64,000 nucleotides of DNA from Stenotrophomonas maltophilia. Lineage in GTDB: Bacteria; Pseudomonadota; Gammaproteobacteria; Xanthomonadales; Xanthomonadaceae. The notes beneath the pieces were generated by a model, which saw nothing but the letters and a program-made list of their open reading frames with translations, was not told the DNA's origin and searched no databases. A program made the position numbers and the translations under genes. The first letter of the stretch is position 1, and every line of letters begins with the position of its first letter. Below are positions 53,656-62,054 of this stretch, in pieces. The stretch is from contig NZ_CP037858.1 of assembly GCF_006974125.1 (NCBI RefSeq), positions 3,782,001 through 3,846,000 on the forward strand, written 5' to 3'.

Positions 53656-54147
53656 ATGAACACCACCATGCGCGCGATGCTGATCGCTTCGTTGGCCCTG
53701 GCCTTCACCGCCTGCAAGAAGGAAGAGGCCGCTCCGGTCGACGAGGCCAAGCAGGCCCTGGTCGCCCCGTCCAAGGACGACGATGCAGGCTGGAAGAAGT
53801 ACCTGCAGGAAGTGGCGATCCAGAACATGGGCAACATCACCAACAGCCCGTTCCTGTACTACCTCTCGCCGGAATCGGATCCGGACTTCCAGGCCAAGTA
53901 CGAGCGCCAGACCGAGAGCGCGACCCAGGCCGTGGCCCGTGGCGTGCAGCCGGGCAACATGCTGGCCTTCGGTTCGTCGGCCTCGGGCAAGATGGCTGAC
54001 ATGATCCAGGCCGTGTTCAAGGATGTGTCGCCGGATTCGATGAAGGGCGTGCGCGTCGTCTTCATCGGCCAGTCGGCCGACAACGCCCGCGTGCAGGCTG
54101 CGATCCAGCCGACCGGTGCCGAGTACATTTTCGTCGAAGCCAAGTAA
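53656..54147 (+). CDS. uncharacterised lipoprotein
   Basis: A 163-residue predicted lipoprotein: lipobox FTAC with Cys20, then a charged linker (KKEEAAPVDEAKQ). The mature domain (GWKKYLQEVAIQNMGNITNS, FLYYLSPESD, KGVRVVFIGQSADN, ATGAEYIFVE-like end) is soluble and alpha/beta. GGGAGGAAA precedes the start. A likely terminator follows. No family recognised. Confidence 0.78.
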   Translation: MNTTMRAMLIASLALAFTACKKEEAAPVDEAKQALVAPSKDDDAGWKKYLQEVAIQNMGNITNSPFLYYLSPESDPDFQAKYERQTESATQAVARGVQPGNMLAFGSSASGKMADMIQAVFKDVSPDSMKGVRVVFIGQSADNARVQAAIQPTGAEYIFVEAK

Positions 54148-54216
54148 TACCGAGCCGTGGCGGCCATGCTCCGGCATGGCCCGGGCGGCGTCCTGCAAGG
54201 GCGCCGCTGATGACCT

Positions 54217-54250
54217 GACCGGCCCGCGCGCCCGCGCTGGCCGGTCCTTT
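54217..54250 (+). terminator. probable terminator after the lipoprotein gene
   Basis: GACCGGCC and GGCCGGTC pair across a GC-rich loop and are followed by CTTT. The T run is short. Confidence 0.45.
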
Positions 54251-54279
54251 GTCCCAGGGCGCGGGCGAGGAGTATCGCC

Positions 54280-54561
54280 GTGTCGCTGAAAATCAACGAG
54301 CTCTGCGTCAACTGCGACGTATGCGAGCCGGCCTGCCCGAACCAGGCCATTGCGATGGGTGAAACCATCTACGTGATCGACCCTGCGCGCTGCACCGAAT
54401 GCGTGGGTCATTTCGACGAGCCACAGTGCGTGGTCGTCTGCCCGGTCGAGTGTATCGATCCGGACCCGGAGATCGTGGAAACGGAAGACCAGCTGCTGGC
54501 CAAGCTGCGCCAGCTGCAGCACGATCACCCCGAACTCTACGCGGAGCCCCCATCCGAATGA
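54280..54561 (+). CDS. YfhL-family 2[4Fe-4S] ferredoxin
   Basis: A 93-residue ferredoxin of the Allochromatium type. Cluster motifs: CVNCDVCEPACP and, with the typical insertion, CTECVGHFDEPQCVVVCPV; a C-terminal helix follows. Start GTG at 54280 with GAGGAG upstream. The stop overlaps the ggt start (ATGA). Physiological partner unknown. Confidence 0.93.
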   Translation: MSLKINELCVNCDVCEPACPNQAIAMGETIYVIDPARCTECVGHFDEPQCVVVCPVECIDPDPEIVETEDQLLAKLRQLQHDHPELYAEPPSE

Positions 54562-56288
54562 AGACGCTGATCGTCCGCCCCCTGTTGCTGCTCGGCCTGC
54601 TGCTGAGCCCGATGGCCTGGGCCGACAGCCCGGCCCGTGCGGAGCGCCCCGATGGCGCGGCCATTGCCAGTGGCCACACGCTGGCCACCCAGGCCGGCAT
54701 CGACATCCTGGCGCAGGGTGGCAACGCCTTCGATGCCGCGGTGGCGGTGTCGTCCACGCTGGCGGTGGTCGAGCCGATCAGCTCCGGCCTGGGCGGTGGC
54801 GGTTTCTTCCTGCTGCATGACGCGGCCACCGGCAAGGACATGATGCTGGACGCGCGCGAGACCGCACCGGCGGCGGCCACGCCGCAGGCCTTCCTCGACA
54901 AGCAGGGCAACCTGGACCGCGACCGCTCGGTCAACGGTGCCTGGTCGGCCGGTATTCCGGGCCTGCCTGCGGCGCTGGTCGAACTGTCGGCCAAGCACGG
55001 CAAGCTGCCGCTGTCTGCATCGCTGCAGCCGGCCATCCGCATCGCGCGCGAAGGCTTCCCGGTCTACGACCGCATGGCCAAGGGCTATGCCTCGCGCCGC
55101 GAAGTGATGGAGCGCTACCCCGGCACCCGTGAGGTCTACCTGCGCAACGGCAAGCCGATCGCCAGCGGTGACCTGTTCAAGCAGCCGGAACTGGCGCAGA
55201 CGCTGGAGCGCCTGGCGGCCGGCGGCTTCGACGGCTTCTACAAGGGCCAGACCGGCAAACTGCTGCTGGCCGGCGTGAAGCAGGCCGGCGGCAAGTGGAC
55301 CGCTGAAGAGCTGGCCGGCTACCGGGTGAAGCAACGCGAGCCGATCGTGTTCAGTTACAACGGCTGGAAAATCACCACCGCGCCGCCGCCGTCGTCCGGT
55401 GGCATCGCGCTGGCCAGCATGCTGCAGATCCTGGAAGGCTGGGACATCAACAAGATGGACCCGGCGCACCGCACCCATCTGGTGGTGGAGTCGATGCGCC
55501 GTGCCTACCGCGACCGCACCTTCTTCCTCGGCGATCCGGACTTCGTGCAGATCCCGCAGAAGGTGCTGACCAGCAAGGATTACGCACAGGGCCTGCGTGC
55601 CACGATCCATCCGGAGAAGGCCACGCCCAGCGACCTGCTGTCGGGCAACCCGACGCCGCTGGAGGACGACGAGACCACGCACTTCTCGATCATCGACCGA
55701 GACGGCAACCGTGTTGGCGCCACCCAGACCGTCAACCTGCTGTACGGCTCGGGGCTTATTCCGAAGGGCACCGGCGTGCTGCTGAACAACGAGATGGACG
55801 ACTTCGCGCTGAAGCCGGGCACGCCCAATGCGTTCGGTGTGATGGGCTACGAGGCCAATGCGCCGAAGCCGGGCAAGCGCATGCTCAGCTCGATGACGCC
55901 GACCTTCATGGAGAACGCCGACAAGGTGGTGGTGCTGGGTACCCCGGGTGGCAGCCGCATCATCACCATGGTGCTGCTGGGCATCCTCGGCTACGACGCC
56001 GGGCTGGATGCGCAGCAGGTTGCCGCGCTGCCGCGTTACCACCACCAGTGGCTGCCGGACCTGGTCGAAGCCGAGGACGATGCGTTCGACGCGGCGACGG
56101 TGAAGCAGCTGCAGGCGATGGGTCACAAGATCGACCTGCCGGGCGACGTTGCCGCAGGCGGCCGCGGGTCCAGCCACGTGTGGGGCAACCTGCAGACCGT
56201 GGAATGGGACCGCAAGGCGAACAAGCTGTTCGGCGGCAGCGACCCGCGCAATCCGGTTGGCAGCGCCCAGGTCGTGCCGGCACGTTGA
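54558..56288 (+). CDS. ggt: gamma-glutamyltransferase
   Basis: A 576-residue exported proenzyme that splits gamma-glutamyl bonds, such as those of glutathione. A signal peptide of about 24 residues (LLLLGLLLSPMAWA) is followed by the large subunit (SSGLGGGGFFLLHDAA). Autoprocessing should occur before Thr373 in ETTHFSIIDRDGN, the nucleophile of the small subunit; the lid/oxyanion motif GTPGGSRI is also present. It is coupled to the ferredoxin gene by a 4-bp overlap, an unexpected pairing since one is periplasmic and the other cytoplasmic. Confidence 0.95.
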   Translation: MKTLIVRPLLLLGLLLSPMAWADSPARAERPDGAAIASGHTLATQAGIDILAQGGNAFDAAVAVSSTLAVVEPISSGLGGGGFFLLHDAATGKDMMLDARETAPAAATPQAFLDKQGNLDRDRSVNGAWSAGIPGLPAALVELSAKHGKLPLSASLQPAIRIAREGFPVYDRMAKGYASRREVMERYPGTREVYLRNGKPIASGDLFKQPELAQTLERLAAGGFDGFYKGQTGKLLLAGVKQAGGKWTAEELAGYRVKQREPIVFSYNGWKITTAPPPSSGGIALASMLQILEGWDINKMDPAHRTHLVVESMRRAYRDRTFFLGDPDFVQIPQKVLTSKDYAQGLRATIHPEKATPSDLLSGNPTPLEDDETTHFSIIDRDGNRVGATQTVNLLYGSGLIPKGTGVLLNNEMDDFALKPGTPNAFGVMGYEANAPKPGKRMLSSMTPTFMENADKVVVLGTPGGSRIITMVLLGILGYDAGLDAQQVAALPRYHHQWLPDLVEAEDDAFDAATVKQLQAMGHKIDLPGDVAAGGRGSSHVWGNLQTVEWDRKANKLFGGSDPRNPVGSAQVVPAR

Positions 56289-56292
56289 CCCG

Positions 56293-56315
56293 GTAGTGCC
56301 GGCCGCTGGCCGGCA
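56293..56315 (+). repeat. single SMAG unit
   Basis: GTAGTGCCGGCCGCTGGCCG-type unit just after the ggt stop. Only one half of the usual dimer is present. Confidence 0.87.
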
Positions 56316-56342
56316 ACCAGGTGAATCACCAATACCCCAGGA

Positions 56343-56366
56343 CCCCGCCGGCCGGCGGGGTTCTGC
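56343..56366 (+). terminator. terminator-like hairpin after ggt
   Basis: CCCCGCCGG and CCGGCGGGG form a 9-bp perfect stem followed by TTCTGCATTCT. Confidence 0.5.
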
Positions 56367-56397
56367 ATTCTGTGGCTAGCGATTATTTAACGAGCCG

Positions 56398-56414
56398 GCG
56401 CCGATAATCGGCGC
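56398..56414 (+). promoter_or_regulatory. perfect palindrome abutting the MBL-hydrolase start codon
   Basis: GCGCCGATAATCGGCGC (8-bp arms, one central base) ends directly before the ATG at 56415. It takes the place where a Shine-Dalgarno sequence should be, and none is visible. It could be a repressor operator or an mRNA hairpin at the ribosome site. Confidence 0.5.
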
Positions 56415-57302
56415 ATGAAACTCTGGTCTATTCGTGGAAACTCGCAACGCCTCGATGGCGGCGCGATGTTCGGCAACGCGCCGCGTGCGTTGTGGGAAAA
56501 ATGGGCGGCACCGGACGAGCTCAATCGCATCGAGCTGGCCTGCCGTGCGCTGCTTGCCAGCCCGCTGGAAGGCAAGACAGTGCTGTTTGAAACCGGTATC
56601 GGGGCGTTCTTCGATCCGCGCATGCGCGAGCGTTACGGTGTGCAGGAAAGCCAGCACGTGCTGATCGATTCGCTGCGCGAGGCCGGTTTCGAGCACGAGG
56701 ATATCGACGTGGTGGTGCTCAGCCACCTGCACTTCGATCACGCCGGAGGCCTGCTGGCTGCGTGGAGCGAAGGGCGTGAGCCGGAACTGCTGTTCCCCAA
56801 TGCGACCTATGTGGTCGGTGCGCAGCATTGGCTGCGCGCCATGCAGCCGCATCCGCGCGACCGGGCCAGCTTCATTCCAGAGCTGCCTGGCCTGCTGCAG
56901 GCCAGCGGCCGCCTGGAAGTGGTGGACGGCGAGTATTCGAAGGTACTGGGTCGCAGCGTTCGCTTCAGCTACAGCGACGGCCATACGCCGGGGTTGATGC
57001 TGGCTGAGATCGTCGGCCATGCGCACGCCGGCGAGGATGCACACGGTGGGGTGGTGTTCTGTGCCGACCTGATTCCCGGCCGCTCATGGGTGCATGTACC
57101 GATCACCATGGGCTACGACCGCAACGCCGAACTGCTGATCGACGAGAAGCGGCAGTTCCTTGAGGACAAGCTGGCGCGCAACGTGCATCTGTTTTTCACC
57201 CACGACCCGCAGGTGGCGTTGGCGCAGCTGGGCAGGGATGACAAGGGTCGTTTCGTGACCCTGCACGAACAGGGCGAGCTGAAGGCACGCGCCCTGGGGT
57301 AA
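56415..57302 (+). CDS. MBL-fold metallo-hydrolase
   Basis: A 295-residue metallo-beta-lactamase-fold enzyme. Metal motif [11 protein letters not shown] near residue 105, later His in YSDGHTPG, Asp in [10 protein letters not shown] and a terminal His in FFTHDP. Layout is that of lactonase/quinolinase-like MBL hydrolases (YtnP group); the substrate is not evident. It starts right after a perfect palindrome and ends at a bidirectional terminator. Confidence 0.87.
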   Translation: MKLWSIRGNSQRLDGGAMFGNAPRALWEKWAAPDELNRIELACRALLASPLEGKTVLFETGIGAFFDPRMRERYGVQESQHVLIDSLREAGFEHEDIDVVVLSHLHFDHAGGLLAAWSEGREPELLFPNATYVVGAQHWLRAMQPHPRDRASFIPELPGLLQASGRLEVVDGEYSKVLGRSVRFSYSDGHTPGLMLAEIVGHAHAGEDAHGGVVFCADLIPGRSWVHVPITMGYDRNAELLIDEKRQFLEDKLARNVHLFFTHDPQVALAQLGRDDKGRFVTLHEQGELKARALG

Positions 57303-57305
57303 TGA

Positions 57306-57330
57306 AAAGGCCGGGCAATGCCCGGCCTTT
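57306..57330. terminator. bidirectional intrinsic terminator
   Basis: AAAGGCCGGGC-AAT-GCCCGGCCTTT gives a GC-rich stem with A/T tails on both strands, between the convergent MBL hydrolase and psiF genes. Confidence 0.9.
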
Positions 57331-57341
57331 CACAGACGGCG

Positions 57342-57364
57342 GTAGATCCACGCCATGCGTGGAT
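57342..57364 (+). repeat. single SMAG unit
   Basis: GTAGATCCACGC...GCGTGGAT unit, the same stem as at 7907 and 10342. Confidence 0.86.
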
Positions 57365-57387
57365 GGCGTTTTATCCGGACACGACGA

Positions 57388-57681
57388 TTACGACGCCTTC
57401 AGGCAGCTGCTCATGAAGGTCTTGCGCGCATCACCGGCCAGCTTCTTCGTACCGGCATCGGCGTTGCATTTGCGCATGCGTTCCTGCGGAGTTGTCGCGG
57501 CCTTGGTCTCGGCGGCATGGCCGCTGAGGCAGGAGCTCTGTGCAGTCTTGTAGGCATCACCCTTCAAGCCCTTGTTCTTGGCCGAGCAGTCGGCCATGCG
57601 CTGCTGCTGCGGAGTGGTGGCATTGGCAGCCAGGGGCAGGCCGACCAGCAGGACGGCGGCCAGCAGGAAAGAGGCTTTCAT
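57388..57681 (-). CDS. psiF: PsiF-repeat exported protein
   Basis: A 97-residue protein with a clear signal peptide (MKASFLLAAVLLVGLPLAANA) and two PsiF repeats: QQRMADCSAKNKGLKGDAYK... and QERMRKCNADAG...AGDARKTFMSSCLK. Each repeat has two Cys, likely disulphide-bonded in the periplasm. PsiF is phosphate-starvation-inducible in E. coli; its role is unknown. Start ATG at 57681. Confidence 0.9.
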   Translation of the reverse strand: MKASFLLAAVLLVGLPLAANATTPQQQRMADCSAKNKGLKGDAYKTAQSSCLSGHAAETKAATTPQERMRKCNADAGTKKLAGDARKTFMSSCLKAS

Positions 57682-57793
57682 CGGGAGCTCCAAGGGTGGC
57701 GGGTGCGCGGAGCATTCGCTTCCAGCCTGCAAGGCCACGTGAAGAATCACGCCACTGTCGCGCCTGCTTGCGGCAACGTTCAGATCGGCGTAT

Positions 57794-57815
57794 TACTTAG
57801 CCATATGGGTAAGTA
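57794..57815. promoter_or_regulatory. near-perfect 22-bp palindrome over the arsR-type start codon
   Basis: TACTTA-G-CCATATGG-G-TAAGTA is symmetric except at one base pair. It covers the ATG at 57805. Its AT-rich ends and location suggest the autoregulatory operator of the ArsR-family protein encoded here. Confidence 0.6.
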
Positions 57816-58173
57816 TGATCCAGCCATTCAAGAGGTCTTCCAGGCGCTGGCCGATCCGACCCGGTGCGCGATCGTGTCCGCGTTGGGGCAGGGGCCGCGC
57901 ACGGTATCGATGCTGGCCGAGCCCTTCGAAATGGCCTTGCCCTCGCTGATGAAACATCTGGCCGTGCTGGAGCGCAGTGGCGTGGTGCGCAGCCGCAAGC
58001 AGGGGCGTGTACGCACCTGCGAACTGGTGCCGGAACGGTTGGGCCAGGCCGAGCAATGGCTGGCCGCGCAGCGCGCCGTCTGGGAAGCGCGCGCCGACCG
58101 CATGGTCGAGTTTGTCGAAACCCTTCACCGACAGGAGCAGGCCCATGGCCGTAGACGCAGGCAACAACCCTGA
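57805..58173 (+). CDS. ArsR-family regulator (SRPBCC-linked type)
   Basis: A 122-residue winged-helix regulator. VFQALADPTRCAIVSALGQGPRTVSMLAEPF and LPSLMKHLAVLERSGVVRSRKQGRV are the ArsR-type HTH. No Cys-rich metal motif (ELCVCDL) is present, so it is unlikely to sense arsenite. It overlaps a SRPBCC-domain gene by 29 bp; this pair is widespread. A near-perfect palindrome covers its start codon. Confidence 0.9.
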   Translation: MGKYDPAIQEVFQALADPTRCAIVSALGQGPRTVSMLAEPFEMALPSLMKHLAVLERSGVVRSRKQGRVRTCELVPERLGQAEQWLAAQRAVWEARADRMVEFVETLHRQEQAHGRRRRQQP

Positions 58174-58624
58174 CACCGATCTGGTCATCAGCCGCGTGCT
58201 GAACGCACCGCGTGCCGCCTTGTGGCGGGCGTGGACCCATCCGGAACTGCTGCGCCAGTGGTGGTGCCCGACGCCGTGGACCACCGAAGTGCGTGCCTTC
58301 GACCTGCGCCCCGGCGGGGCCTTCCACACCTTCATGCAGGGCCCCGACGGCGGCAGCAGTGACAACCCGGGCAGCTTCCTGGAGATCGTGCCGGAGCAGC
58401 GCCTGGTGTTCACCTCGATGCTCGGCCCGGGCTGGCGGCCGCAGTCACCGTGGCTGGGCTTCACCGCCATCATCACGATGGAGGACGAAGGGCAGGGCTG
58501 CCGTTATACCGCGTGGGTGATGCACCCGGACAAGGCCCTGCGTGACCAGCATGAACAGATGGGTTTTTTCGATGGCTGGAACATGGCCATCGACCAGCTG
58601 CAGGCACTGGCGACCGGTCTGTGA
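58145..58624 (+). CDS. SRPBCC (AHSA1-like) domain protein
   Basis: A 159-residue START/Bet v1-fold protein of the AHSA1-like group: ISRVLNAPRAALWRAWTHPELLRQWWCP at the start and WNMAIDQLQALA at the end are characteristic. Such proteins bind hydrophobic ligands; the ligand is unknown. It is co-translated with the overlapping ArsR-type regulator, which may respond to the same ligand. Confidence 0.88.
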   Translation: MAVDAGNNPDTDLVISRVLNAPRAALWRAWTHPELLRQWWCPTPWTTEVRAFDLRPGGAFHTFMQGPDGGSSDNPGSFLEIVPEQRLVFTSMLGPGWRPQSPWLGFTAIITMEDEGQGCRYTAWVMHPDKALRDQHEQMGFFDGWNMAIDQLQALATGL

Positions 58625-58643
58625 ATACTTGGGGTCAATATTT

Positions 58644-58683
58644 GGGGTCAGATCCCTTTGCGCAGGCAAAGGGCTCTGACCCC
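58644..58683. repeat. GGGGTC...GACCCC palindrome, family B copy 3
   Basis: GGGGTCAGATCCCTTTGC faces GCAAAGGGCTCTGACCCC. A partial extra GGGGTCAATA lies just before it at 58631. It sits between convergent genes. Confidence 0.75.
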
Positions 58684-58693
58684 TTCAACCAGA

Positions 58694-59326
58694 TCACACC
58701 ACGCGGGTGCCGAAGATGCGATCACCGGCATCGCCCAGGCCCGGCAGGATGTAGCCCTTGTCGTTGAGCTGGGCATCGATGGCCGCGGTGTAGATTTCCA
58801 CGTCCGGGTGCACGGCCTTGACCGCGTCGATGCCTTCCGGGGCGGCCACCAGGAAGATGCCCTTGATGCGGCGGGCACCGGCACGCTTGAGCATGTCGAT
58901 GGTGGCGATCAGGGTGCCGCCGGTGGCCAGCATCGGGTCCAGGATCAGCGCGTCGCGCTCTTCCAGGCGGCCGGTCAGGCGCTCGAAGTAGGGCACCGGC
59001 TGCAGGGTTTCCTCATCGCGCTGCAGGCCGACCACGCTGACGCGCGCGGCCGGGATCAGCGACAGTACGCCGCTGAGCATGCCCAGGCCGGCACGCAGGA
59101 TCGGCACTACGGTGATCTTGGCGCCGGCGATGCGCTGCACGGTGACCGGGCCGGCCCAGCCGGGCAGGGTGTGCGGTTCGGTGTCCAGGTCGGCGGTGGC
59201 CTCGTAGGCCAGCAGCGTGCCCAGTTCATTGGCCAGCTCGCGGAAATCCTTGGTGCTGAGCGCGGCATTGCGCATCAGGCCGATCTTGTGCTGCACCAGC
59301 GGGTGGCGCACTTCGACGATCTTCAT
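58694..59326 (-). CDS. upp: uracil phosphoribosyltransferase
   Basis: A 210-residue Upp that salvages uracil to UMP. Start ATG at 59326 gives [19 protein letters not shown]. Motifs: [31 protein letters not shown] (PRPP loop) and the C-terminal uracil site [16 protein letters not shown]. No uraA permease is adjacent. Confidence 0.97.
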   Translation of the reverse strand: MKIVEVRHPLVQHKIGLMRNAALSTKDFRELANELGTLLAYEATADLDTEPHTLPGWAGPVTVQRIAGAKITVVPILRAGLGMLSGVLSLIPAARVSVVGLQRDEETLQPVPYFERLTGRLEERDALILDPMLATGGTLIATIDMLKRAGARRIKGIFLVAAPEGIDAVKAVHPDVEIYTAAIDAQLNDKGYILPGLGDAGDRIFGTRVV

Positions 59327-59492
59327 GGTCGGGAAGGGGAAAAGGAGAGAGGACGCCATTTTGCCGGATTGGACGCCCAACCCCAAACCGGGCCGGAGAC
59401 GGCCTGCATGAAATGTGCAGATCCATGTCACGGCCATGCAACCTTGCGGACATACCGTGCAGACCCATTCTTAACAGGAATGGGGATTCCCA

Positions 59493-62054
59493 GTGCATAT
59501 CAAGACTCCGTTGGCCGTTGCCATCACCCTGACCCTGGCGATGGGGGTTGCCGCACCACTGCAGGCCGCCGGGCAGCAGGCGGTCGCCGCCACCGGCGCC
59601 GTGGCTGCCGATGCGGTCGACCTGGACCGCATCGAAGTGCGCGCCCAGCTTGAATCGCAGATCCGCGCGGTCGACCTCAAGCGCAGCAGCGACGCGATCG
59701 AAGACGCGGTGTCCTCCGATGCGCTGGGACAGTACCCGGACAAGAACGTGGCCGAGTCGCTGCAGCGGCTGCCGGGCATCAGCGTGACCCGCGACCAGGG
59801 CGAGGGCCGCTTCGTGGTGATCCGTGGCCTGGATGCCAATCTCAACAGCGTCAGCGTGGATGGCATCGCCGTGGGCACGCCGGAAGATTCCAGTCGCGCC
59901 GCGCCGCTGGATGTGATCCCGTCCGATTCCACCGAGCGCCTGCGCGTGGTGAAGTCGCCTACCCCGGACATGCCCGGCGACGCCATCGGTGGCGCGGTGC
60001 TGGTGGAATCGGCCTCGGCCTTCGACCGTGACGGCCGCAGCCTGCGTGGCAAGATCGAAGGCAGCCACCAGCAGCTGTCCGGTGAAACCAGCCCGAAGGC
60101 GGCCTTCAACTACAGCGAAGTGTTCAACGACACCTTCGGCGTGGCACTGGGCGTGAACTACCAGAAGCGCACGTTCGAGTCGGACAACACCGAAGTGGAG
60201 TACGACGGCGAGGATGACGCCGCACCTGGCGACGTCACCGCGATCAACCTGCAGCACCGCAAGTACGAGATCGAGCGCAAGCGCATCGGTGCCAACCTCA
60301 ACCTCGACTGGCGCCCGAATGAAGACAGCAAGTACTACCTGCGCACGCTGTACAGCCAGTTCGACGATGCCGAAACCCGCCAGCGCGTGATCTTCAACTT
60401 CGACGACGCCAGGATGGTCAAGACCGGTACCGACCAGTACCGCCTGGACGGCATGCCGAAGGATTCCATCGACAAGCGCATGCGCTATCGCACCAAGAAG
60501 GAAAACACCTTCGCGGCCAGCCTCGGCGGCGAGAACAAGCTGACCAATGCCGTGGTCGACTACAAGGTTGGCTACACCCGTACCGAAGAGCGGGTGAATG
60601 ACGAGATGGAAGCGCGCTTCAAGCTCAGCGGCAAGGCCTTCAATGGCACGCTTGACCAGAGTAGTCGCCTGCCCAGCTACAGCTTCGACAATCCGCAGTG
60701 GCTGGACAACAGCAACTACGCCTTCGACCGCTTCGTGCTCTCGCCCAAGCAGGTCAATGACAAGGAGCACAGCGCGCAGGTCAACGTGCGTTTCGACGGC
60801 GACAGCGGCAGCATCAAGATCGGCCTGCTGGGCCGCTGGCGCGACCGCGACGTCAATGTCGACGAGAACGAACTGCGGGTCGGCCCGAAGGTCGCGCTGT
60901 CGAGCTGGAGCACCTCCTCGCCCGAACACCGCCACGGCAACCTCGGTGACGGCATGGACTCAGCTGCGATGCGCGCGTTCTGGGCGGCCAATGGCAGCCA
61001 GTACAGCGCCCGCCCGCAGGACATTGGCGGCAACGCGATGACCTCGCTGGAAGAAGACTACGTGGCCAGCGAGGATATCTTCGCCAGCTACGCGATGGGC
61101 ACCTGGGATATCGGTGCACTGCGCATCATCGGCGGCGTGCGCGTGGAGAACACCCAGTTCAAGGCAACCGGCAACCAGGTGGACGTGGCGGCCAACGGCC
61201 GCAGTTTCACCGTCACTCCGCGCGTGGCCAACAGCAGCTATACCAATGTGTTGCCGGGCCTGCACCTGCGCTACGACGCCGCAGACGACTGGGTGCTGCG
61301 TGCCTCGGCCAACAAGACCGTATCGCGCCCCTCGTTCGGTGACATTTCACCGCGCGTGGGCTACAGCCGTGGTGACGAGGAAGTACGGCTGGGCAATCCG
61401 GAACTGGACCCGTACGAATCGAAGAACATCGACCTGTCGGTGGAGAAGTACATCGGCAGCAGCGGCATCGTCTCGCTGGGCCTGTTCCACAAGTCGATCG
61501 ACGGCTACATCGTGGAAACCGTGCGCACCAACGATCCGGCCTACGGCGGTTTCGACGTGACCCAGCCGATCAACGGCCGCAAGGCCACCGTGCGTGGTGC
61601 CGAGTTCAACTGGCAGCAGCAGCTGGCCTTCCTGCCTTCCGGCCTGGATGGCCTGCTGGTCGGTGCCAGTGGCACCTGGCTGGACACCACGTTCGACGCC
61701 GGCATCAAGGACCGTGCGGGCGAGGACTTCACCCTGCCGCGCGCCTCCAAGCACGTCTACAGCGCTCACATCGGCTATGAGAAGTACGGTCTGAGTACGC
61801 GGCTGGCGGCGGTGTACCGCAGCGAGTACCTGGACAGCATCGGCAAGGGTCGCGCCTTCGATATCTACGTTGCGCCGAACACCCAGCTCGACTTCTCGCT
61901 GGACTACAAGTTCACACCGCGCGTGAGCATGTACCTCGAAGCGCAGAACCTGCTGGACAAGCCGCTTGAGCTGTACCAGGGCACGCGCTCGCGCACGCTG
62001 CAGATGGAAGAGTATGGCCGTACCTACGCGCTGGGCCTGAAGGTGGCCCTGTGA
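59493..62054 (+). CDS. TonB-dependent receptor (Xanthomonas/Caulobacter type)
   Basis: An 853-residue outer-membrane receptor starting at GTG 59493, with GGGGA before it and a signal peptide of ~26 residues. The plug has the hallmark of the TIGR01782 group: ALGQYPDKNVAESLQRLPGI, then GEGRFVVIRGL. The barrel ends LGLKVAL. It overlaps the phytase-like gene (TGATG), so the likely ligand is a phosphorylated organic compound such as phytate; that is inference from context. The region upstream has no certain Pho box. Confidence 0.9.
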   Translation: MHIKTPLAVAITLTLAMGVAAPLQAAGQQAVAATGAVAADAVDLDRIEVRAQLESQIRAVDLKRSSDAIEDAVSSDALGQYPDKNVAESLQRLPGISVTRDQGEGRFVVIRGLDANLNSVSVDGIAVGTPEDSSRAAPLDVIPSDSTERLRVVKSPTPDMPGDAIGGAVLVESASAFDRDGRSLRGKIEGSHQQLSGETSPKAAFNYSEVFNDTFGVALGVNYQKRTFESDNTEVEYDGEDDAAPGDVTAINLQHRKYEIERKRIGANLNLDWRPNEDSKYYLRTLYSQFDDAETRQRVIFNFDDARMVKTGTDQYRLDGMPKDSIDKRMRYRTKKENTFAASLGGENKLTNAVVDYKVGYTRTEERVNDEMEARFKLSGKAFNGTLDQSSRLPSYSFDNPQWLDNSNYAFDRFVLSPKQVNDKEHSAQVNVRFDGDSGSIKIGLLGRWRDRDVNVDENELRVGPKVALSSWSTSSPEHRHGNLGDGMDSAAMRAFWAANGSQYSARPQDIGGNAMTSLEEDYVASEDIFASYAMGTWDIGALRIIGGVRVENTQFKATGNQVDVAANGRSFTVTPRVANSSYTNVLPGLHLRYDAADDWVLRASANKTVSRPSFGDISPRVGYSRGDEEVRLGNPELDPYESKNIDLSVEKYIGSSGIVSLGLFHKSIDGYIVETVRTNDPAYGGFDVTQPINGRKATVRGAEFNWQQQLAFLPSGLDGLLVGASGTWLDTTFDAGIKDRAGEDFTLPRASKHVYSAHIGYEKYGLSTRLAAVYRSEYLDSIGKGRAFDIYVAPNTQLDFSLDYKFTPRVSMYLEAQNLLDKPLELYQGTRSRTLQMEEYGRTYALGLKVAL

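Noticed and set aside
59327..59492. Pho box upstream of the receptor/phytase-like operon
   Set aside because: The best candidate (TGTCACGGCCATGCAAC) matches the direct-repeat pattern too poorly to call.
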